This document shows positions 1 to 13,306 of a DNA stretch of 64,000 nt, in pieces. Source of the DNA: Halocaridina rubra. Its lineage: Eukaryota > Arthropoda > Malacostraca > Decapoda > Atyidae. The notes beneath the pieces were generated by a model. It worked only from the letters and a program-made list of their open reading frames with translations, had not been told where the DNA came from and did no database searches. Position 1 is the first letter of the stretch. Every line of letters starts with the position of its first letter. The stretch lies in the NCBI GenBank assembly GCA_037179515.1, contig JAXCGZ010011624.1:1-64000 (forward strand). The letters are read 5' to 3'. Position numbers and translations under genes: made by a program.

Positions 1-482
1 GGAATTTTGACAGCTTGACCTGGCAGCACTGGTAGGAAAACGTTTGCCAATAGAGGTTCGTTCTCCCACATCCTACTCCTCTTCTACCGCTTAATGCAAT
101 CAGATATTATGAAGGAAATTGAATAAAAGCATTATGAACAAACAGCAAACATACTTTGAATATAAAATCGTCAGGGAAATAGCGTATGAGGGTGCATTAG
201 CCGATACGGAAGTGTGACAAAACATATGCATCCTCGTCCTCACTGCCACCATCAGTGTTGCCAGAATACATAATTGAGAGAAATGTTAAATATAAAAAAC
301 ATACATGTAAGCTGGTAAGTTATTTCGAGTATCTTATATATCTTAAAATGTACCATACATTTGAAAATAAAAACATCCGCTTTATCTGGCAACACTGGCC
401 ACCATACACGTACCATGCTAAGCCTGTTGCCAACGGCATAATAGAGTTCATTAATTTGTTTACTGTACATAAATTCAAAAAT
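1..482 (+). mobile_element. Family B TA-target element, partial 3' part
   Basis: The segment carries one copy of the roughly 180-bp internal unit seen in the complete family B element at 4919-6804 (block with TTCGTTCTCCC, then ACCGCTTAATG, then GTCAGGGAAATAGCG). It is followed by the same downstream stretch found at 6240-6540 (CTGGCAACACTGGCCACCAT). It is cut at the window edge on the left and interrupted on the right by a LINE tail before reaching the family B terminus. No transposase is visible. Confidence 0.75.
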
Positions 483-676
483 AAAGATACTACCTGCCCA
501 ACGTGTGAACAATGAGAAGAGAGCCTAGAACATTTTCTACTATTTTGTGAAGCATATGCACAAATAAGAACAGAATATAGTTTTTTAGCACAACCATATA
601 TAGAAAAGAAAATTGAAATAATTGCTAATATATTGTTATTTAGATATTGTAGTGAAAAAGACGTTGGGTGAAGTAT
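483..676 (+). pseudogene. LINE C-terminal tail fragment (CxxC-H-C type)
   Basis: Forward translation shows Cys-Pro-Thr-Cys, an in-frame stop, then [11 protein letters not shown]. A CxxC...H...C knuckle of this kind is typical of the extreme C-terminus of I/Jockey/R1-type LINE polyproteins, where it follows reverse transcriptase and RNase H. The reading frame continues about 35 codons after the knuckle before it decays. Only the 3' end is present, as expected of a 5'-truncated insertion. It is not the same copy as the LINE in the palindrome centre. Confidence 0.55.
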
Positions 677-678
677 AC

Positions 679-837
<159 letters not shown>

Positions 838-1445
838 ACACAGTGATCCTTCGCTGGATCGCGTTTTTTGGCTCGCATTTTCACTGTGTCACGTTTTGTT
901 TTTGGCAAATTATTATTTTTTTTTGGGGGGGGGGTATATGCAAATATATTAAAATATTAAAAAAAATAAAATTCTCAGTATTTTCATTTTTTTTATTGAA
1001 AAAAAACAAATTTTAATATCTAATTGATAAAAAAAAATTTATTTCTCATCCTATGAATAATAAAACAGTAAAAAATAGTAAAAAACATAAATTTAGATAT
1101 ATGTACGTACAGTATAACTCACAGTATTGCATCATGCGAAATAGTGTCCGATAGCGTACAATGTATTGGGGTCGCAGCTACGTGAGCTAGCATATATATT
1201 TATATTTCCAGTAGTTTCATGATTTTATTGATAAAAAAACGTATTTCTTAGACTAAGAATAATAAAACAGTAAAAAATAGTAAAAAACATAAATACTAAC
1301 AGTATTGCAACACGTAAAATACGATACCGCTATCAGCGTTTCGGACAAAGGCTCATTCAGTTTAACTCACGTGTGTGCCGTTCACGTTGTGCTTATTAAT
1401 ACGTTTTGCTTGTGATTTTTTTACTCGCATATTTTAACCTTTGCA

Positions 1446-1511
1446 ATGCCTCCCAAGCATCCTTCATCTTCTAAGGCTTCTTGTAGTGAGCCTAAGCGGC
1501 AATTTAGATAA
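1446..1511 (+). pseudogene. Tigger-type transposase N-terminus, copy 1
   Basis: An ATG opens 19 codons reading Met-Pro-Pro-Lys-His-Pro-Ser-Ser-Ser-Lys and so on through Glu-Pro-Lys-Arg-Gln, then breaks off into non-homologous sequence and a stop. The same start recurs at 1857, 61179 (minus) and 63118, the last extending into a helix-turn-helix. It is the basic leader that precedes the CENP-B-like DNA-binding domain in Tigger/pogo transposases. Confidence 0.55.
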
Positions 1512-1856
1512 ACGTATGTATAGCATAACTCACAGTATTGCATCATGCGAAATAGTGTCCGATAGCGTACAATGTATTGGGGTCGCAGCTAGGTGAGCTA
1601 GCATATATATTTATATTTCCAGTAGTTTCATGATTTTATTGATAAAAAAATTTATTTCTTAGCCTAAGAATAATAAAACAGTAAAAAATAGTAAAAAACA
1701 TAAATACTAACAGTATTGCAACATGTAAAATAGGATACCGCTATCAGCGTTTCGGACAAAGGCTCGTTCAGTCTAACTCACATGTGCGCCGTTCACTTTG
1801 TGCTTATTAATACGTTTTGCTTGTGATATTTTTACTCGCATATTTTAACCTTTGCA

Positions 1857-1967
1857 ATGCCTCCCATGCATTCTTCATCTTCTAAGGCTTCTTGTAGTGA
1901 GCCTAAGCAGCAAAGGAAAATGTTAACCATAATAGATAAGGTAAGTTTACCTATCACGTACATATAA
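1857..1967 (+). pseudogene. Tigger-type transposase N-terminus, copy 2
   Basis: The ATG frame gives Met-Pro-Pro-Met-His-Ser and continues to Gln-Arg-Lys-Met-Leu-Thr-Ile-Ile-Asp-Lys-Val, the start of the first helix of the CENP-B/Psq-type HTH. It then runs into a 160-bp-type tandem unit and stops. Only about 30 transposase codons survive and no catalytic residues are present. Confidence 0.55.
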
Positions 1968-2283
1968 ATTTACGTTGCATGCTGGTATCTATAAAGTAAA
2001 GGATGGTTTTTTAACAGTGCAGGGAGGGTTTATACAGTAAATGTAAAAATAATTGTAAAATACCTATGTACATGAGTATGTCATATAAATTTATGATTGC
2101 ATGCTGTTATTTATGAAGTAAAGGGTAGTTTGTTAACAGTACAGGGAGGGATTATACAGTTTATACGGTGTAAACGTAAAAATAAATTAAATTATCTATG
2201 TACATATAGGGTGATCCTACTCCGCGATTTTCCTGTCTCGCACCGGGTCCCGGAACCGAACCCTCGCAATAATGGAAGGAACA

Positions 2284-2404
<121 letters not shown>

Positions 2405-2503
2405 TGTGTGCATATATAGTATACATCCAGGTGGAGATACCAATAAATGGACAAATCTGATAGCTTTATATAAAAGAATAGTAAAAAATAAGTTTTTGCA
2501 TAC

Positions 2504-2599
2504 CTTATGTAATGCATCATCTCTTGCTTTTGTGGTCTTGGCTACTTCTTGCTCAAGGTTATAAATACGGGCAGTGTTGTGATTTTCCTTTTCATATGC
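2504..2599 (-). CDS. Coiled-coil gene exon d (most downstream seen)
   Basis: 32 codons, [17 protein letters not shown] through ARDDALHK. The acceptor is CCTGCAG and the donor is AAG|GTATGC. It ends about 220 bp before the (TA)n array and family A element at 841-2401, so the next exon, if any, lies beyond that insertion. Confidence 0.75.
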
Positions 2600-4828
2600 C
2601 TGCAGGAAATACAGCTAAGAATAAATATTAATAGTCATTACATGCATATATCAATAATATGGAAATAACTATGAAATACAGAATCCAGTGTTGGATGTTA
2701 CTAATGGAAGAAAAGATTTTCCCGCAGATACTGTCAACGCACTTTCTCTATATTATCCATAATGCCCTGCTATTTACAAAGGCAGCCTTAAAGTTATTGC
2801 TTTCTTATTCCATAACCAGTGAATTAAGTAAACAATGATAATTTAAAAAAGTCTCTGGAAATTATATATAAAAAAAATATCATCTTACCTGATTACATTC
2901 CTCTGTTTTGACTGCTAGCTCACTTTTCATCTGGGATATTTCGCTTTCCAGATCATGTATCTACAACAAACAAATAATATACAAACCCTACATCAATGTA
3001 CAAAGCTGATAAGAAATGAAAAATTTTATTTTGTTCTTGACAAAAGAGTAAGACATGTTTCTTTAACAGAAAACAACAAATATAATGCACTCTCTGTGCA
3101 TCACTTATCATTATGCCATAATTTTTATTCAAGGCATTTAGAGTTGCTGATACAGAGTTTTTTTTCCAAACATATTGCCTTCTACCAGTCACCAAGCTAG
3201 TCACAACCAAAGAAGGAAAATTATATGAATAAAAAAGGGTTGATGGCATCTCTCTAATATCAAAAAGTGATGCAGGTCAAGCAATGCTCTCGGAGTCCAC
3301 CCTTGATTTTCATACATGTTGAAGGAAGGAATAAAAGCAATAGATCAGTTGTTGGTGAGGAAATAAAATATGTAAACTTCTAGTCACTTCAATCCGATGG
3401 AAATGGCTAAAATGTCAATCTCTTGACATGGAGAAAGATTTCACACGTGGGTTCCCTGAATGTGGAAAAAGGTGAATGAAAGGAAAGGGATCGAGATTGG
3501 CAACTCTCCTCTCTCTGATTTTTTCCTACAACAAAAAACCAAGAATTGCAAAACACTATTTCCTATAATCTCCACATTCTTACTTTACACATAACAGAGT
3601 GTCATGATAATTATAAGAGACAACCCCAAACTCTTATATTTTCATCCATATACCATAGCCATATTCTACCTTATAAGGGGGGTGGCTGAGTCCAAGAAAA
3701 TACTTTGACTTTTTGTGGGAAGTAAATACAGAAGATGGGCTTCCCAGTCCCCTCGCTCTGCCCCATTTAGTCGACTTTTACGACATGCAGGGGAACACGG
3801 GGGAAGTATTATTACCCCCCTCACCTCACCATTAACCCATTCAGAAGTATTTGATCAATGCTACTGATATCCAATGTACAGCTGTAGAAACCCTACAGAT
3901 TTTTAGTCCAAATATTGAAAGCAGAGAAACATAATATCTAAAATCTCCATGACCAACACAACACAGTGTATTCTCCATGACCAAATCATCACTGTGTATT
4001 CTCACATCACATCACTTTGAATTATACTTTTTGCTTATTAATAAAGAGCTATACATTAACTTCTCTAATGCATGAGCTGTCAATATAGAAGAGAAGTAGC
4101 CTGAAAATTTCAAGTGACAAATGTATAATATAGGGCAATATTTATGCATCCTCTTTTCCTTACCTTATCTGACTGTTTGTGAGGTTGTGTAAGCATGGTA
4201 CCATTACTGTGGGCAAGGGCATAGCTCAGCTGAGTTGAAAGAGTGGCAACACGTGATTTTAATCGAGCTACTTCAGTCTCAAGGGAGTGATTTTCAGAAT
4301 GAGATTCTGTTAGCCTGTCTTCAAGATTTGAAACCTAATGCGAATAGCAAAACATTTTATTTGTTATGAAAAACATAATTACGGAGACTATTTTAACATT
4401 TGGATATATGTCAAATAGCATTACCCTACTGCAGATATGCAGTAAATTGTTGCATATTCGGTAACAATTAATAACTTTATATAATACATGATCTAAACAG
4501 TATTTCACAATTTATAATTCCAAATTTAATTTCAATATGAATAGCTGCAGTCAAATCAAGAATTACTGCTTTTTAAGTTTGTAAGCATTCCATCTTTGTC
4601 TCTAGTGTGCAATAAGAAAACTTCTTTGAATCTAACCTCTTGCTCTCTATCTTGCAACAGCTTCTGCAATGTGGTGACCTTCAATTGTGTCAGGCGGTCC
4701 TGGCTCTCCCGTTCCAACAACAAGCGTCTAGCTTCACTACTCTCATGATGTGCAGCAGCAATCTCACTATGCAACTGACCCATCAAGACTTCACTCTTTG
4801 CACCATTGCTACTATTACCAAAATTCTG
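2504..4828 (-). CDS. Host gene fragment: four in-phase coiled-coil exons
   Basis: Four minus-strand exons are supported by splice signals and reading frame: 4828-4637, 4334-4164, 2960-2889 and 2599-2504. Each starts after a pyrimidine-rich tract ending AG and ends at a GT donor. Lengths are 192, 171, 72 and 96 nt, all multiples of three, so every intron is phase 0 and the 177 codons join in one frame. The product is rich in Glu, Gln, Lys and Leu with heptad-like Leu spacing and few Pro or Gly, so it is a long coiled coil. It lacks a start and a stop here, so more exons lie outside or beyond the flanking transposons. I do not recognise the family; centrosomal, Golgi-tether or cytoskeletal coiled-coil proteins are possible. 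Unlike every other ORF in the window it has no repeat copy, which argues for a host gene. Confidence 0.75.
2600..4163 (-). other. Introns of the coiled-coil gene
   Basis: Apart from the 72-nt exon at 2889-2960 this stretch is AT-rich intron. A GC-richer patch at about 3700-3830 (TCGACTTTTACGACATGCAGG) may be an old repeat, but I see no further exon with matching phase or splice signals. Confidence 0.5.
2889..2960 (-). CDS. Coiled-coil gene exon c
   Basis: 24 codons, [11 protein letters not shown] through TEECNQ. The donor is CAG|GTAAGA and the acceptor is GTTGTAG. It is a short phase 0 exon, entirely coil-like. Confidence 0.75.
4164..4334 (-). CDS. Coiled-coil gene exon b
   Basis: 57 codons, [11 protein letters not shown] through QPHKQSDK. 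The donor is AAG|GTAAGG and the acceptor is CATTAG. The first 35 residues form a leucine-heptad coil; the last 20 (Ala/His/Asn/Gly/Thr-rich) look like a break in the coil. Confidence 0.75.
4637..4828 (-). CDS. Coiled-coil gene exon a (most upstream seen)
   Basis: 64 codons, QNFGNSSN through LQDREQE. The acceptor is TTCTTCAG, with a second AG three bases upstream giving a NAGNAG choice. The donor is GAG|GTTAGA, weaker than the other three donors, and the frame stays open about 27 codons past it. The N-terminal part is Asn/Ser/Gly-rich; heptads begin around residue 14. Confidence 0.72.
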
Positions 4829-4918
4829 CTGAAGAAAATATATTTAAGATAAATCGTCAAAACAAGAATATATTTTTATGATAACGTAGAGAATCCAAGA
4901 TTCTGTATCCTAAATTCG

Positions 4919-6804
4919 GTACAACATGTTCCTTTTTTCCGTGTTTTTTTTTTAACCACGAAATTGCAGTATTGCCCCTAAAATATAATAGTAGAAAAAT
5001 ACAAAAGTCGCGAATAACGCCCATGCAAAAAAACAAAAAAACAAAAAATTTAATTTTAGTAAAAAATCGACCACTTCAGAGGCACTTTCGCGCCATCCTC
5101 CTCCTCTTCTACTGCATAAGGTGATCGGATATTATGAAGAAAATTGAAAAAAAGCATTAAGAACAAATAGCAAACATATTTTCAATATAATATCGTCAGG
5201 GAAATAGCGTGTGAGGGTGCATCAGCTGATACGGAAGTAGCAAACCGTTTGCCGATAGGTTCGTTTTCCCGCATCCTACTCCTCTTCTACCGCTGAATGT
5301 GATCGAATATTATAAAAAAATCGGAAAAAAAGCATTAAGAACAAACAGCAAATAAATTTTCGATATAATATCATCAGGGAAATAGCGTACGAAGGTGCAT
5401 CAGCTGATACAGAAGTGTGACAAAACATTTGCCGATAGAGGTTCGTTCTCCCACATCCTCCTCCTCTTCTACCGCTTAATGCGATTGAATATTATGAAGA
5501 AAATTGAAAATAAGCATTAAGAACAAACAGCAAATATATTTTTGATATAATATCGTCAAGGAAATAGCATGCGAGGGTGCATCAGCTGATACGGAAGTGT
5601 GACAAAATGTTTGCCGATAGAGGTTCGTTCTCCCGCATCCTCCTCCTCTTTTACCGCTTAATGCGATCACATATTATGAAGAAAATTTAAAAAAAGCATT
5701 AAGAACAAACAGCAAACATGTTTTCAATATAATATCATCAGGGAAATAGCGTGTGAGGGTGCATCAGCTGATACAGAAGTAGCATTAAGAACAAACAGCA
5801 AACAAATTTTTGATATAATATCGTCAGGGAAATAGTGTGCGAGGGTGCATCAGCTGATTTGGAAGTGTGACAAAACGTTTGCCGATAAAGGTTCATTCTC
5901 CCGCATCCTACTCCTCTTCTGCCACTTAATGCAATCGCATATTATGAAGAAAATTGAAAAAAAGCATTTAGAACAAACAGCAAACATATATTCAATATAA
6001 TATCGTCAGGGAAATAGCGTGTGATGGTGCATCAGCGGATACGGAAATAGCAAAACGTTTGCCGATAAAGGTTCATTCTCCCGCATCCTACTCCTCTTCT
6101 AACGCTTAATGCGATTGAATATTATGAAGAAAAATGAAAAAAGCATTAAGAACAAACAGCAAATAAATTTTCGATATAATATCGTCAGGGAAATAGCGTG
6201 CGAGGGTGCATCAGCTGATACGGAGGCGGCAAAACGTTTGCATCCTTGTACTCACCGCCACCATCAGTGTTGCCAGAATAGATGAATGAGTGAAATTATA
6301 AATATAAAAAATATACATGTAAGCTGGTAAGTTCTTTCAAGTATCTTAAAGATGAAGTACATTTTTATTTAAATTACAGTACTACCATCTTGTAATTAAT
6401 ATATATCTTAAAATGTAGAATACATTTGAAAAGAAAAACATCCGTTTTATCTGGCAACACTGGCCACCATGTACGTCATAGTGTATGTCTGTTGCGCACC
6501 GCATAATAGAGTGCATTAATTTGTTTACTGTACAGTAAATATGAATATCTTTTATACTGTACACCATTTGCATGTCAATATAAATAACTATAGGTCTTTC
6601 TGCTTTGTTATGTACTTATAAAATATGTTTTCCTTATCTTATATCTTTGGCATAGTGTGTCTATGTGAGGTTGTGGGACGTATCTATGCCCTTTATCATT
6701 GTTTCCTATGGAAAATGACTCATTTTTTCACGCAATTTTCCATTTACTCGTCACTTTTGAGAACCTATCTTTGCGTTATTCTGAAAACTAGGTGTAATTC
6801 CTCA
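4919..6804 (+). mobile_element. Family B TA-target element, about 1.9 kb, apparently complete
   Basis: The left end after a TA reads CAACATGTTCCTTTTTTCCG; the right end before a TA, read in reverse, begins CACCTAGTTTTCAGAATAAC. These match the termini of other family B copies (CACCTTGTTC…). Here each end is flanked by a single TA and not by an array. Internally, after a CGCGAATAACGCCCATGC block, there are about six tandem copies of a roughly 180-bp unit (near 5090, 5269, 5452, 5634, 5901 and 6081), then a unique 3' part. No transposase is recognisable. TA target and inverted termini suggest the Tc1/mariner superfamily. Confidence 0.65.
5080..6235. repeat. 180-bp tandem repeat inside family B element
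   Basis: The unit starts near a CCCGCATCCTCCTCCTCTTC block, then ACCGCTTAATGCGATCG, then GTCAGGGAAATAGCGTGCGAG and GCATCAGCTGATACGG. Spacing is about 180-183 bp, with one longer interval (5634 to 5901) where a partial unit is added. Confidence 0.8.
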
Positions 6805-8023
6805 CCTTACATGTCTTCGACTTACATCAATCTTGATTTTATATGATTTTTTATGAGCAATAAAAATAGGAAGAAAAACATTTGAATAAAGTCGATTTAT
6901 GCAATTTTACAATGCTTTGTGACAAAATATTAAGGGCCCATAATAACAATACCAGACCACATAAAAATAAATAAAAATACTCTACATAAACTAATGCATA
7001 AAATCATGGTAAAATTTTAAATTTATAAATTCAGTATAGTATACAGAATGTCTTGCATATACATATACAGTCTCTTCATTTTTTACAAAAAATAATTACG
7101 TGTGTCCCCAATAATAATAATAATAATAATATAATTCATATTACAAGGAAAACGTGAACTTGGTGAGAGTACAGCTCTCCCACTTCCTCGTCCTCTGTTC
7201 CTCCCTCCCCTACCGCTCAAGTCAATTGCTCAAGGCCACCACACACCTGTTGTCCACCGTATATAAAGGGAGTGAATTTGTTTATTTTTTTTTATATGTA
7301 TATCTTTAATACTGGATTTGTTTATTTTTAGCTTACTTACATACATATTTTGCACTTGTTTATGTACTAGTAAATTGTGTTTAAGTAGCTTATTTCTTTG
7401 GTATAGTGTGTTTATATAAAAACGTGGTACAGCAAAAGATTGTGCATATGCTTCTTCTCTCAAAAGAGTGAGAAAGTCTATAAACCTTGAGAAAAAAATG
7501 CAAGTGTTGGCCCGTTATGACCTTGGTGAGAGTATAGCTCTCCCTCTCCTACTGCTTAAGTGAACTGCTCAAGGCCACCACACTCGAGTTAATTTGTTTA
7601 TTTTTTTGGTTATCTGTATATCATTAATACTTTATTTGTTTATTTTTAGCTTACTTACATACATATTTTAGCTTGTTTATGTATTTAACTAGCTTATTTC
7701 TTTGGTATAATGTGTTTGTACACGCTTGTGGAACGTAACCATACCTATTAACATTATTCCTTATGGAAATACTGTATACAAATTACATAATATTTGAATT
7801 ACATGAGTCTTTTGAGAACCTATCCTTGCGTACAAAAGAAGAGACTTATGTGAAAGTAATATTGTGGTCATTTGCATAAACACATGACATTTGGTACCCA
7901 TAATGCCCGCATTCTACCACATGACTGTGCTGATGTATGCAAATTTATTCAACTCCGTGTTTGTGTATGTGTTTCAGTATTTACAGTCTTCCTTGAATTG
8001 AATTTGTGGTTCATTTGTTAACA
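6805..8023. other. AT-rich intergenic repeats
   Basis: It contains a short (ATA)n run at about 7110-7133. Two diverged copies of a roughly 320-bp segment begin near 7155 and 7515 (both with GGTGAGAGTA, CTCTCCC and CTCAAGGCCACCACAC, then TTACTTACATACATATTTT). No gene is seen. Confidence 0.6.
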
Positions 8024-8120
8024 CGCCTCCCAAAAGATTCCTACTGCTAGTGCTAGTGATACAAAGTGGCATGCTATATTTTTGGAAAATAAGGTGGCTA
8101 TGATTTGACTGGAGTCCAGT
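8024..8120 (+). pseudogene. Decayed pogo/Tigger transposase N-terminus
   Basis: After Thr-Pro-Pro-Lys-Arg and a one-base frameshift, the frame reads Pro-Thr-Ala-Ser-Ala-Ser-Asp-Thr-Lys, then Leu-Glu-Asn-Lys-Val-Ala-Met-Ile and a stop. The Pro-Pro-Lys-Arg leader and the E-x-K-V helix resemble the start of pogo/Tigger HTH domains, but this copy is different from and older than the family A remnants. No termini were located. Confidence 0.35.
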
Positions 8121-8981
8121 GATATTATCAGTGACCAATAGGAAGCGAATTTTTCAGCAAAATGCAGCAGGTCTTGGCGCAATTCAAGAGAGTACTTGCA
8201 CTTTTCGAGGAGATGGATTCAAGTGCTCCATGCTTTGCAAAATTGAGGCCAGATCATATAGGTATTCTCCCATATGGGCTTATCCTATCAGAAAAGAAGA
8301 GCAAGACCATTCAGGGTAATCCTGAGAGGTTTTTGTAGAATGCGACAGTCAGTGTGAAGAGTCATGGCCATCAATATAAATTAGAATGTTGTCTCATGTT
8401 TTTGTTCCAACAAGCAAATTGCCCTCACCCATCAGGCAATTTTTTTTATTTTCCTTTATATTAGCATACATTAAAATGTATACATACAGCATATTAATCT
8501 AAAAGACAGGTAAAATGTTGCACAATAGAAAATTTTTTATTGTGTTATTAATGCCATGAGGTTGCTTAGACAAGTTTATAAGGGACCTCAGGGGGTAATT
8601 AATTTAGATTTCTATTCTTTTTCTTTTTATTAGCATCAGTTAAAAAGCATACTGTTTAAACATCAAAAAGAAAGTGAAAATGTTGAGCTATCAGACAATG
8701 TTATCAAGTTATCGACTGTAATGGTGTTGCTTCTGCGGGTTTTATTGGTCGAGGTCATTTTTAAAGGACATACAGGGGGTATCTGGCTGAATTCATATTT
8801 TTTTTTTTTTTTTATATATATATTAGCCTCACTTACAAAGCATATTGTATACTCACTGAAAATAAAGTGAAAATGTTAATGTATCAAACAATGTTATACT
8901 GCTAACAACATTATGGGGTTGCTTATAAGTTTATAGTGGGTCTTCGATTTAAGTCTTTTTCTGGCCTTAGTCATGGTATTA
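8121..8981. other. Unclassified diverged tandem repeat
   Basis: Three diverged copies of a roughly 190-bp segment start near 8460, 8640 and 8820 (shared blocks: GTGAAAATGTT, CAATGTTAT, GGGGGTA). No coding potential is seen. Confidence 0.45.
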
Positions 8982-9375
8982 CAGAAGCACCCCTACTTAC
9001 GAACAATTGAAATATGAACGTTCACAAACACAAACTAAAACTTATCCATTATATACCTATGTATTAATGCATATGTTACTGTACTGTACCATATGCTTAT
9101 ATCATTATTACTGCATTAATATTCATTAATACTGTATGCTTTATCTTTTATGTAGTAAATAAGTGTCTTTAACCTAAATACTGTATATAACTGCATAATT
9201 ATGTACTGTTCAGTGCTCGTTTTGCCCAGGCACAAATTACAAATAATTCTACTTACGAACAGACTTCTGGAACCTAATTCGTTAGTAAGTTGGGGATTGT
9301 CAATATTGTACAGTGTATATCAACTATATTTGAATGTTTGCATCTCGGTTGTTCATAAGTAGGGGAGCTTTTGTG
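8982..9375. mobile_element. Family C MITE, about 394 bp
   Basis: The left end is CAGAAGCACCCCTACTTACG; the right end read in reverse is CACAAAAGCTCCCCTACTTA, giving an imperfect inverted terminus of more than 20 bp. TA precedes and follows the element, and on the right the TA has grown into the array 9379-9489. It has no ORF. Confidence 0.65.
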
Positions 9376-10786
<1,411 letters not shown>

Positions 10787-11084
10787 TATATGTAAAAAAA
10801 AGAATCAGTTGTACACTGACCGTGACTTGAACCTACCTATGAAACATACTTACTATTGCCAAGGCACTACCAACTACACCACAGAAGGTCTTAAAAGGGC
10901 AAGAAACCTTACAGCTTTTATCTGCTATACTAGGAATGAATGCATTTTATCTAAACGCCACTGTGATCATATTACAGATTACCCCAACCTCACTTGTGGC
11001 TTCGTTTTCACATTTAATTCAACTCCCAATATCATTCGGGACCAACAATAATCAAATAAGCACATTACCATTTGTGAAAACATG
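10787..11084 (-). repeat. Single diverged unit of the tRNA-derived satellite
   Basis: It matches the roughly 274-bp satellite unit of 25998-29832 along its whole length (ACTACCAACTACACCACAGA, CTGCTATAC, AATGAATGCATT, CCCCAACCTCACTTGTGGCT, AATAAGCACATTACC). It is clearly diverged from the array consensus and is a lone copy. It sits directly between a family A terminus and a family C fragment. Confidence 0.75.
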
Positions 11085-11378
11085 ATTCAGGTTCCAGAAG
11101 TTCATTTGTAAGTAGAATTGTTCATAAGTTGTTTTTAGATAAAGAAAAGGACTGTGGAGTACATACATATGTAGCACTGTATAGTACTTAGGCTAAAGAC
11201 ACTTAGCTACTACATAAAACATAATATATACAGTATTAATGAACTTTAACACAGTAATAATAATGTCATAATACAGTCCAGTACAGTAATACATACATTA
11301 ATACACGGGTAGATACTGGATAGGGTTTTGTTTGTATCTGTGAATGCTCGTAACTTGGTTGTTCATAAGTAGGGTAGC

Positions 11379-11383
<5 letters not shown>
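11085..11383. mobile_element. Family C MITE, partial
   Basis: The right end (GTTCATAAGTAGGGTAGCTTCTG) matches the right terminus of the MITE at 8982-9375. The left part matches its interior in rearranged order, and the left terminus is missing. Confidence 0.5.

Positions 11384-11465
<82 letters not shown>
11384..11465. repeat. (TA)n microsatellite
   Basis: About 41 TA repeats between a family C right end and a family A left end, the same arrangement as at 9379-9489. Confidence 0.98.
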
Positions 11466-11468
<3 letters not shown>

Positions 11469-11745
11469 TGTTCCCCCCCTGTATTATGTTTCTAGGTTCG
11501 CGTTCTCACTGTATCGCAGTTTTTTTTTGGATAAATTATTATTTTATATTATGGGTATACGCAAAAATATTAAAATATTGAAAAAAAAAAAATTTCAGTA
11601 TTTTAATTTTTTTATTGGAAATGTAAATTTACGTTGCTTGCTGTTATTTATAATGTAAAGGGTGTTTTTTTAACTGTGCAGGGAGGGTTTATACAGTACG
11701 TAAACGTAAAAATAATTGTAAAATACCTATGTACATGAGTATGTC

Positions 11746-12094
<349 letters not shown>

Positions 12095-13074
12095 CAGTGC
12101 AGGAAGGGTTTATACACTACGTAAACGTAAAAATAGTTGTAATATACCTATGTACATGAGTATGTCATGTAAGTACCACTTCATGCACCGTAATTTTATC
12201 TATCACTTTCATGTAAATTTACGTTGCATGCTGTTATTTATAATGTAAAAGGTGTTTTTTTAACAGTGCAGGGAGGGTTTATACAGTACGTAAACGTAAA
12301 AATAATTGTAAAATACCTATGTACATGAGTATGTCATGTAATTACCACTTCATTCACCGTAATTTTATCTATCACTTTCATATAAGTTTACGTTGCATGC
12401 TGTTATTTATGAAGTAAAGGGCGGTTTGTTAACAGTACAGGGAGGGTTTATACAGTGTAAACGTAAAAATAATTGTAAAATACCTATGTACATGAGTATG
12501 TCATGTAATTACCACTTCATTCACAGTAATTTTATTTACCACTTTCATGTAAAATTACATTGCTTGCTGTTATTTATAATGTAAAGGGTGTTTTTTTAAC
12601 AGTGCAAGGAGGGTTTATACAGTACATAAACATAAAAATAATTGTAAAATACCTATGTACATGAGTATGTCATGTAATTACCACTTCATTCACCGTAATT
12701 TTATCTATCACTTTCATGTAAATTTACGCTGCTTGCTGTTATTAATAATGTAAAGGGTGTTTTTTTAACAGTGCAGGGAGGGTTTATACAGTATGTAAAC
12801 GTAAAAATAATTGTAAAATACCTATGTACATGAGTATGTCATGTAATTACCACTTCATTCACCGTAATTTTATCTATCACTTTCTTATAAATTTACGTTG
12901 CATGCTGTTATTTATGAAGTAAAGGGTGGTTTGTTAACAGTACAGGGAGGGTTTATACAGTGTAAACGTAAATATAAATTAAAATATCTATGTACATATA
13001 GGCTGATCCTACTCCGCTGTTTTCCTGGTTCGCGCCGGGTCCCGGAACCGAACTACCGCGATAAGGGGGGAACA

Positions 13075-13306
<232 letters not shown>

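Noticed and set aside
8119..8319. 66-aa ORF as a gene
   Set aside because: It follows a decayed pogo-like fragment, has no recognisable domain, and no splice or start context.
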